Shown in pieces: positions 6,887-11,315 of a stretch of 11,315 bases of DNA. Origin of the DNA: Paracoccaceae bacterium. Its GTDB lineage: Bacteria; Pseudomonadota; Alphaproteobacteria; Rhodobacterales; Rhodobacteraceae. The stretch's first letter is position 1. Each line of letters starts with the position of its first letter. Under the pieces are notes generated by a model. That model saw only the letters and a program-made list of their open reading frames with translations, ran no database searches and was not told the DNA's origin. The translations under genes and the position numbers were made by a program. Location: positions 1 through 11,315 of the forward strand of contig SLPP01000276.1 in assembly GCA_007131945.1 (NCBI GenBank), read 5' to 3'.

Positions 6887-7342
6887 ATGCGCAAGTTCCT
6901 CGTCGTGCTCGACGACAGTCGCGAATGCCTGAACGCGATCCGCTTCGCCGCACTTAGGGCCGCGCATACCGGCGGCGGGGTGCAGATCCTGTCGATCATC
7001 CCGCCCGAGGAATACCAGCACTGGCTGGGCGTCGCCGACCTGATGCGCGCCGAGGCGCGGGAGCGGATCGAGGCGCATTTCGAGGTCTTCGCCAAGTGGA
7101 TGCGCGACCGGCAGGGGATCGAGCCGGAACTGGTGATCCGCGAGGGCGAGCCGGTGGACGAGATCCTCGGCCAGATCCGCGACGACCCCGCAATCGGCAT
7201 CCTCGTCCTCGGCGCGGGCACCGACCGCTCGGGGCCCGGACCGCTCGTCACGCAGCTCTCGCGCAATTCCGGCACCCTGCCGATCCCGATCACCATCGTT
7301 CCCGGCGGCCTCTCGAAGGAGCGGATGGAAGCCATCGCCTGA
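6887..7342 (+). CDS. Universal stress protein (UspA family), divergent nucleotide loop
   Basis: This 151-residue single-domain protein has the Rossmann-like Usp fold: strand MRKFLVVLDDS with Asp9/Asp10, helix SRECLNAIRFAALRAAHTGG, strand VQILSIIPP, then ELVIREGEPVDEILGQI, GILVLGAG and a final strand ITIVPGG. In ATP-binding Usps the loop after the fourth strand is G-x2-G-x9-G-(S/T). Here it reads GAGTDRSGPGPLVTQLS, which does not fit that spacing and lacks the G-S/T pair, so ATP binding is doubtful. A strong purine run (ACAGGGGG) lies just upstream of the ATG. It sits on the same strand between prs and the methyltransferase, possibly in one transcript. The role (stress survival, nucleotide sensing) can only be guessed from the family. 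Confidence 0.88.
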   Translation: MRKFLVVLDDSRECLNAIRFAALRAAHTGGGVQILSIIPPEEYQHWLGVADLMRAEARERIEAHFEVFAKWMRDRQGIEPELVIREGEPVDEILGQIRDDPAIGILVLGAGTDRSGPGPLVTQLSRNSGTLPIPITIVPGGLSKERMEAIA

Positions 7343-7370
7343 GCGCGCGCGGCGTGGCCGCAACCGGGTT

Positions 7371-7384
7371 GCCGGCATGCCGGC
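7371..7384. repeat. Perfect 14-bp palindrome upstream of the leader ORF
   Basis: GCCGGCATGCCGGC is a perfect palindrome, preceded by a short hairpin GCAACC-G-GGTTGC at 7360-7372 that partly overlaps it. It lies 28 bases after the stress-protein stop and 38 bases before the leader ORF. There is no T tract. It may be an operator or mRNA structure, or chance in GC-rich DNA. Confidence 0.3.
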
Positions 7385-7422
7385 GGCAGCCTATCAGGGG
7401 GCCGCGACAGAAGGAATCCGAC

Positions 7423-7470
7423 ATGCGCCTTGAAGAACACCCGAAACCTGCCGCGGGGTTGCAGCGGTGA
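7423..7470 (+). CDS. Possible 15-codon leader peptide coupled to the methyltransferase
   Basis: An ATG preceded by AAGGA at seven bases, the best ribosome site in this unit, opens a 15-residue frame (MRLEEHPKPAAGLQR). Its TGA overlaps the GTG of the methyltransferase as GTGA. The methyltransferase itself has only a weak GGGG ahead of its start, so ribosomes ending the small frame could re-initiate on it. The peptide has no run of one amino acid that would suggest classical attenuation. An alternative is that the small ATG was the original methyltransferase start and a frameshift separates them; the two are in different frames. Coding is not proven. Confidence 0.4.
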   Translation: MRLEEHPKPAAGLQR

Positions 7471-8279
7471 AGCTGAAGGAATTCCAGCTCGATTTCGAGG
7501 CGATGCTCTCCGAGGCGGTCTATGGCCACGGCTTCCTGCATTACGGCTACTGGCCCGGCGGGCGGCCGGAAACACCGTCGGCCCGCGCGCTTGGCGAGGC
7601 ACAGCAGGCCTGGTTCGACCGGATGCGCGCCGAGATCCCGGCAGGCGTCGAGACGATCCTCGACGTGGGCTCCGGCACCGGCGCGAACGCGCTGGCGCTG
7701 ACCCGCGAGGGGTTCCGGGTCGAGTGCCTGAGCCCCTCGGCACAACTCAACGCGATGGCGCGGGCGAAACTGCCCGAAAGCGTGCCGGTGCACGAGACGG
7801 GGTTCGAGACGCTGGATCTGCCGCGGCGCTTCGATCTGTGCCTCTTCGGCGAGAGCTTCCACTACATCCAGCAGGGCCCGGCGCTCGACCAGATCGACCG
7901 CTACGCCACCCGCGCGGCGATCATCTTCGATTATTTCCGAAGGCGCGGCGAGGGCGCGGAGGGACGGCGGCAGACGCATGCCGCCTTCCTCGCCGAGCTC
8001 GAGGCGCGCCCCGGCTGGCGGCTGGCGCTGGACGAAGACGTGACCGAGGCGATCCTGCCCACCTTCCACGTCCTCGACCACATCAAGAACGCGCATCTGG
8101 CGCCCTTCCTGAAGCGCTTCCGGACCGAGTTCCGGCGCGGCCGGCCGGTCCTGAGCCGGATCGTCGAGACCGCGATCGGGCGCAGGCTCGACAAGTTCCA
8201 GCGCCCCTCGGCGCGCGAGGAGACATTCGGCAAGACCTACGAATACCGGCTGATCCGGCTGGAACGGGTGGCGCCATGA
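7467..8279 (+). CDS. Class I SAM-dependent methyltransferase, substrate unknown
   Basis: This 270-residue protein has the class I methyltransferase core. Motif I is ILDVGSGTGANAL (64-76), followed by a strand FRVECLSPSAQ in which the usual acidic residue contacting the SAM ribose is not obvious (Glu86 is the candidate). The motif IV region reads FDLCLFGESFHYI (122-134). The N-terminal YGHGFLHYGYW (19-29) resembles the aromatic lid segment of small-molecule methyltransferases. The C-terminal part (about 190-265) is basic and holds FHVLDHIKNAHLAPFLKRF, which I do not recognise. I cannot name a substrate. It starts at GTG overlapping the leader ORF stop and ends in an ATGA overlap with pyrF, so its translation is probably tied to both. 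The nearby prs and pyrF suggest a nucleotide-related context, but this may be coincidence. Confidence 0.85.
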   Translation: MKLKEFQLDFEAMLSEAVYGHGFLHYGYWPGGRPETPSARALGEAQQAWFDRMRAEIPAGVETILDVGSGTGANALALTREGFRVECLSPSAQLNAMARAKLPESVPVHETGFETLDLPRRFDLCLFGESFHYIQQGPALDQIDRYATRAAIIFDYFRRRGEGAEGRRQTHAAFLAELEARPGWRLALDEDVTEAILPTFHVLDHIKNAHLAPFLKRFRTEFRRGRPVLSRIVETAIGRRLDKFQRPSAREETFGKTYEYRLIRLERVAP

Positions 8280-8980
8280 GCGGGGCGGACGAGCGGCTGA
8301 TCGTGGCGCTCGACGTGGCCAACCCGCTCGCGGGACTGGCGCTGGCCAAGCGGCTGGGCCCGTCGGTGGGCTTCTACAAGATCGGCCTCGGCTTGCTCAC
8401 CGCCGGCGGGCTGGCACTGGCCGGCGAGCTGAAGGCCGAGCACGGCAAGCGCGTCTTCCTCGACATGAAGTTCTTCGACATCCCGGCGACGGTCGAGGCG
8501 GCTGTGGCCGGGGTGGCGCGGTTCGGGATCGATTTCCTGACCGTGCATGGCGATCCGAACGTGGTCCGCGCGGCGCGCGCCGGGGCGGCGGGGACCGGGC
8601 TGCAGATCCTCGCCGTGACGGTGCTGACGGCGCTCGACCGGGCGGATCTCGACGCCGCGCTGATCGTGCCCGGCACGATGGAGGAGATCGTGCGCGAACG
8701 CGCCGCGCGCGCCTTCGCCGCCGGCGCCGACGGGGTGATCGCGAGCCCGCGGGAGGCCGCCGCGATCCGCGCGCTCCCCTCGGCCGCGGGACGGCTGATC
8801 GTCACGCCGGGCGTGCGCCCGACGGGCGCGGCCGCGGGCGACCAGAAGCGGATCGCCACCCCCGCCGAGGCGCTGCGCGCCGGCGCCGATCACCTCGTCG
8901 TCGGCCGGCCGATCTGGCAGGCGGCCGACCCGCGCGGCGCCGCCGAGGCGATCCTGGCGGAGATGCGCGCCGCCGACTGA
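8276..8980 (+). CDS. pyrF: Orotidine 5'-phosphate decarboxylase
   Basis: PyrF decarboxylates OMP to UMP, the last step of de novo pyrimidine synthesis. The 234-residue protein fits the family length. The catalytic motif is FLDMKFFDIPATV (61-73) with Asp63, Lys65 and Asp68, plus Lys35 in GFYKIGLGLL. Further features are IVALDVANP at the start, FLTVHGDP, the phosphate-binding VTPGVRP and the C-terminal VVGRPIWQAADP. The usual IPNT is IPAT here, a non-catalytic change. The start ATG overlaps the methyltransferase stop by four bases; the reading frame stays open far upstream over the methyltransferase, but that part is a shadow. No other pyr gene is in the window. A GC hairpin follows the stop. 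Confidence 0.97.
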   Translation: MSGADERLIVALDVANPLAGLALAKRLGPSVGFYKIGLGLLTAGGLALAGELKAEHGKRVFLDMKFFDIPATVEAAVAGVARFGIDFLTVHGDPNVVRAARAGAAGTGLQILAVTVLTALDRADLDAALIVPGTMEEIVRERAARAFAAGADGVIASPREAAAIRALPSAAGRLIVTPGVRPTGAAAGDQKRIATPAEALRAGADHLVVGRPIWQAADPRGAAEAILAEMRAAD

Positions 8981-8987
8981 GGGGACG

Positions 8988-9014
8988 GAGCCGGCGCGCG
9001 GGCCGGCCCGGCTC
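8988..9014 (+). terminator. Weak GC hairpin after pyrF
   Basis: GAGCCGG and CCGGCTC form a 7-bp stem around a 13-base GC-rich loop, eight bases past the pyrF stop. No T run follows, so it would be a poor intrinsic terminator alone; it may only protect the 3' end. Confidence 0.3.
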
Positions 9015-9069
9015 GCGTCACACGCGATGTCGCGGAAATCTCCTCCATACCGGCATTCTTCAGGACGCT

Positions 9070-9077
9070 GTTAACCC
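9070..9077 (+). promoter_or_regulatory. CtrA-like half-site upstream of fliG
   Basis: GTTAACCC contains TTAACC, close to the alphaproteobacterial CtrA half-site TTAACCAT, 47 bases before the fliG ATG. The second TTAA of a full site is absent. Flagellar genes are often under CtrA control in this group, which makes the site plausible, but a 6-base match can arise by chance. Confidence 0.3.
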
Positions 9078-9123
9078 TTGGCTGGAATGCTGGGCGACGA
9101 TTCGCCTGGGATCGATCCCCGCC

Positions 9124-10254
9124 ATGACCGCTTCGCTGCCGCAGATCAAGACCGGGCCGCTGCCCGACCCCGCCCCGCCCCGGACCGGAGCCGCGCCCGC
9201 CATGCCGCCGCCCGCACACGCGACCAGCCCGCGCGGTCGCCGCATCCCGGCGCTGAGCGGCCGGCAGAAGGCCGCGATCCTGGTGCGGCTGCTGATCGCG
9301 CAGGGGGCCGAGATCAACCTCGCCGCGCTGCCCGAGGCGATGCAGACGGAACTCACCGAGCAGATCGCCGCCATGCGCCTCGTTGACCGCGACACGATGG
9401 AGGCCGTGGTCGGTGAGTTCGTCGAGACGCTCGAGCAGGTGGGGCTCAGCTTCGCCGGGGGGATCGACGGCGCGCTGAAGGCGCTTGACGGCAAGCTCAG
9501 CCCGTCGGCGGCGCAGCGGCTGCGCGAACTCGCCGCCCGGCGCGACAACGCCGATCCCTGGGAGCGGATCGCGTCGGCCGAGCTCGACGACCTGACCGGG
9601 ATCCTGCAACTGGAGAGCGCCGAGGTCGCCGCGGTCGTTCTGTCGAAGCTCTCGGTGAAGAAGGCCGCCGCCCTTCTCGGCCGGATGCCGGGCGAGCGGG
9701 CGCGGCGGGTGGCCTATGCGATCTCGCGCACCGGCGGGATCGCGCCGCAGACGGTCGCGCGCATCGGCCGCTCGCTCGCGACGCAGCTCGACCAGCGTCC
9801 GCCCCGCGCCTTCGTCGCCCCGCCGAGCGACCGGATGGGCGCGATCCTGAACCTCGCGCCGTCGGAGATCCGCGACCGGCTGCTCGCCGAGCTCGACGAG
9901 GAGGATCGCGGCTTCGCCGCCGGCGTGCGCAAGGCGATCTTCACCTTCGCCCATATCCACAGCCGCCTGCAGCCGCGCGACGTGCCGCGCGTGCTGCGCG
10001 ACGTGCCGCAGGCGGACCTGATCGCCGCGCTGGCCGCCGCCCTCGGCGCCGGCGAGACGGACGAGGCGCGATCGGCCGAGTTCCTGCTCGCCAACATGTC
10101 GCAGCGCATGGCAGCGAGCCTGCGCGAGGAGGCCGAGGCGCGCGGCCCGGTCAAGGCGCGCGATGCCGAGGCGGCGATGGCGACGGTCGCCGACGCGGTG
10201 CGCGGCCTGCTCGATTCGGGCGAGATCGCGCTCGTCGACGAGGACGAGGACTGA
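9124..10254 (+). CDS. fliG: Flagellar motor switch protein FliG, Rhodobacterales type
   Basis: FliG forms the top of the flagellar C-ring, contacts FliF and FliM, and passes stator torque to the rotor. This 376-residue version is longer than the about 331 residues of E. coli. Residues 1-43 are a Pro/Ala-rich tail without similarity I know. The N domain begins LSGRQKAAILVRLL (45-58). The middle domain has ESAEVAAVVLSKLSVKKAAA (164-183) where many FliGs have the EHPQ motif, which is not kept. The C domain includes IFTFAHIHSRLQPRDVPRVL and the torque helix NMSQRMAASLREEAEARGPV, with Glu335-Glu336 where E. coli has the two aspartates and Arg328 and Arg340 kept. It ends with an acidic DEDED tail. 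No clear Shine-Dalgarno precedes the ATG; an in-frame ATG at residue 27 is an alternative start. No other flagellar gene is in the window. Confidence 0.92.
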   Translation: MTASLPQIKTGPLPDPAPPRTGAAPAMPPPAHATSPRGRRIPALSGRQKAAILVRLLIAQGAEINLAALPEAMQTELTEQIAAMRLVDRDTMEAVVGEFVETLEQVGLSFAGGIDGALKALDGKLSPSAAQRLRELAARRDNADPWERIASAELDDLTGILQLESAEVAAVVLSKLSVKKAAALLGRMPGERARRVAYAISRTGGIAPQTVARIGRSLATQLDQRPPRAFVAPPSDRMGAILNLAPSEIRDRLLAELDEEDRGFAAGVRKAIFTFAHIHSRLQPRDVPRVLRDVPQADLIAALAAALGAGETDEARSAEFLLANMSQRMAASLREEAEARGPVKARDAEAAMATVADAVRGLLDSGEIALVDEDED

Positions 10255-10385
10255 CACCGCCCCGGCAATTCCGCCGCCTGCCGACGCGCCGCTCCACCTT
10301 CTCCCGGCAGCCCCCGGCCCCGGCCCTGGCTGCAATCGCCGGAACCGGAAATCCGTAGGTCGCGCGTGCATTTTGATGTATGTTT

Positions 10386-10400
10386 GCTACCATGGGTAGC
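10386..10400. promoter_or_regulatory. Inverted repeat centred on the regulator's start codon
   Basis: GCTACC and GGTAGC are perfect 6-bp inverted arms, and the three bases between them are the ATG start codon of the regulator. The stretch just upstream (GCATTTTGATGTATGTTT) is the most AT-rich in this part of the window and may hold the promoter. The dyad could be an autoregulatory operator or an mRNA hairpin covering the start; chance is also possible. Confidence 0.4.
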
Positions 10401-11315
10401 TTCCGTCTGAGTATACAGATCTACGGGCCGCTCATCATCAGGTGGAATGACGGGCGGGATATCAGATTGCCCGGCGCGAAGCAGCGGGCGATGCTCGCGC
10501 TCCTGGCGACCTCGCCGGGGCATGCCCGTACGCGCGGCTGGCTGCAGGCGCAGCTCTGGTCCGATCTGGACGAGGAGCAGGGGCGCGCCAACCTCCGGCA
10601 GAACCTGTTCCAGTTGCGCCGGGCGCTCGGCGATCGCGCCGCGGCGGTGATGCGCTCCGAGGGCGACGTCATATCGCTCGTCGAGGGCTCGTTCGAGCTC
10701 ACCGGTAGCGCCAGTAACGGCGAGTTCCTGGAGGGGATCGACATCGCCGAGGAGGGGTTCGAGGACTGGCTGCGCGAGATGCGCAGCGGCGCCGGCCCAG
10801 CCACGTTTCGGAAGGAAAAACTGGCACCCCCCGTCCACCTGCGGCCGAAACTCGCCGTGCTGCCCTTCCTGGAATACCCGGAATCGGACGGCGCCCTCGG
10901 CGACGCCGTGGCGCTGGAACTGATCCGCGTGCTCTCGCGCTCGCAGCTGATCGACATCGTGGCGCATCTGTCGAGCCGCATCTTCCATCCCCGCAGCCTC
11001 GACATCGCCTCGGTCAGCACGAGGCTCGAGATCGACTACCTGGTCACCGGGCGCTGCGCCCGATCCGGCGATGCCCTGGTCCTCGACGTCGATTTCCAGG
11101 ACATCGGCAGCGGCAACCTGATCTGGAGCGAACGCTTCACCCTCACCCTCGACAACTTCCTCGCCGGGCAATCGACGCGCATCCACGAGATCGCGCACGA
11201 CATCCTCCGCTCGATCCAGTCTGCCTCGGTCGAATTGGGGGTGACGCGGCCGCTGCCCTCGGTTGCTTCGCACGCGCTGCTGATGTCGGCCATCTCGCTC
11301 ATGTACAACATGGCC
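10392..11315 (+). CDS. Transcriptional regulator: SARP/OmpR-type winged helix plus TolB-like domain (5' part, runs off the window)
   Basis: The frame is open from 10392 through the last base, giving 308 residues so far. Residues about 6-100 form a winged-helix DNA-binding domain of the OmpR/SARP class: IYGPLIIRWNDGRDIRLPGA, KQRAMLALLATSPGHARTRG, WLQAQLWSDLDEEQGRANLR and QNLFQLRRALG. Residues 111-131 (EFLEGIDIAEEGFEDWLREM) resemble the first helix of the BTAD domain that follows the winged helix in SARPs, but the rest of BTAD is absent. From 152 a TolB-like domain begins: RPKLAVLPFLEYPES, GDAVALELIRVLSRSQLIDI, IDYLVTGRCARSGDALVLD and GNLIWSERFTLTLDNFLAGQ. In related proteins TPR repeats follow; here they would lie outside the window. 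There is no phosphoacceptor receiver domain. No Shine-Dalgarno is seen; an in-frame ATG at 10380 is an alternative start. Early codons (AGT, ATA, AGG, AGA, TTG) are unlike the neighbours. Confidence 0.85.
   Translation, partial: MGSFRLSIQIYGPLIIRWNDGRDIRLPGAKQRAMLALLATSPGHARTRGWLQAQLWSDLDEEQGRANLRQNLFQLRRALGDRAAAVMRSEGDVISLVEGSFELTGSASNGEFLEGIDIAEEGFEDWLREMRSGAGPATFRKEKLAPPVHLRPKLAVLPFLEYPESDGALGDAVALELIRVLSRSQLIDIVAHLSSRIFHPRSLDIASVSTRLEIDYLVTGRCARSGDALVLDVDFQDIGSGNLIWSERFTLTLDNFLAGQSTRIHEIAHDILRSIQSASVELGVTRPLPSVASHALLMSAISLMYNMA

Noticed and set aside
5735..7378. 547-residue minus-strand frame opposite prs and usp
   Set aside because: Antisense mirror of two well-supported genes; Asp/His/Arg-rich composition typical of such mirrors.
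7430..8275. Open extension of the pyrF frame upstream
   Set aside because: It overlaps the methyltransferase in another frame and is Arg/Gly-rich; PyrF starts with MSGADERLIVALDVANP at 8276.
9078..9100. Sigma54-like TGG-GC pattern before fliG
   Set aside because: The spacing between GG and GC is too short for a -24/-12 promoter.
10255..10385. Terminator after fliG
   Set aside because: Only scattered 6-bp stems with loops of 15-21 bases (for example GCAGCC with GGCTGC) and no T run; too weak to call.
8890..11273. Two long minus-strand frames (493 and 519 residues) opposite fliG and the regulator
   Set aside because: Both are low-complexity shadows of conserved plus-strand proteins.
1..11315. 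CRISPR array, tRNA/rRNA, IS element, prophage or att sites
   Set aside because: No spaced direct repeats, no cloverleaf or CCA-end sequences, no transposase or integrase-like protein were seen.

Overview
The window is high-GC DNA with short intergenic gaps, strong G/C bias at third codon positions and many long antisense shadow frames. The gene content points to an alphaproteobacterium of the order Rhodobacterales (Rhodobacteraceae/Paracoccaceae/Roseobacter-like). The best clues are the small DUF6280-like protein next to efp, the divergent Rhodobacterales-type FliG, and the 338-residue class I PRPP synthetase followed by a universal stress protein. No rRNA, tRNA, CRISPR array, insertion sequence or phage gene is visible. 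No gap between genes exceeds about 215 bases.

Layout. (1) 1-1081, plus strand: the 3' part of a Tas-like aldo/keto reductase, then a small cysteine-rich lipoprotein. (2) 1088-3683, minus strand: a two-VOC-domain ring-cleaving dioxygenase/glyoxalase-type protein has its own ribosome binding site and a possible promoter. Upstream of it lies a likely operon, efp - META-domain protein - CDP-alcohol phosphatidyltransferase, ending at a perfect GC palindrome. (3) 3684-3896: a divergent control region with a 9-bp-stem dyad between efp and the DUF6280-like gene at 3897-4220. That gene ends at a hairpin shared with the convergent next unit. (4) 4260-5686, minus strand: a 2-hydroxychromene-2-carboxylate isomerase-like (DsbA/GST-kappa fold) gene overlaps an alpha/beta hydrolase by four bases (GTGA). 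Both genes use GTG starts. (5) 5792-8980, plus strand: prs, a universal stress protein, a possible 15-codon leader ORF, a class I SAM methyltransferase and pyrF. The last three are joined by 4-base overlaps. (6) 9124-10254: an isolated fliG with a proline-rich N-terminal extension and a CtrA-like half-site upstream. (7) 10392 to the window end: the 5' part of a transcriptional regulator with a SARP/OmpR-type winged helix followed by a TolB-like domain. Its start codon sits exactly at the centre of an inverted repeat, and its first codons are less GC-biased than its neighbours.

How the genes relate. Most of the window is housekeeping: translation (efp), PRPP and pyrimidine nucleotide synthesis (prs, pyrF), phospholipid head-group chemistry, motility (fliG) and a set of detoxification or aromatic-catabolism-like enzymes (AKR, VOC dioxygenase, isomerase, hydrolase). 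PRPP from Prs feeds the pathway whose last step is PyrF, so a single nucleotide-synthesis neighbourhood is plausible, with Usp and the methyltransferase as passengers of unknown role. I do not see a clearly new multi-gene system. The best second-look targets are the terminal regulator with its start-codon dyad, the leader ORF ahead of the methyltransferase, the orphan FliG, and the dyad between efp and the DUF6280-like gene.
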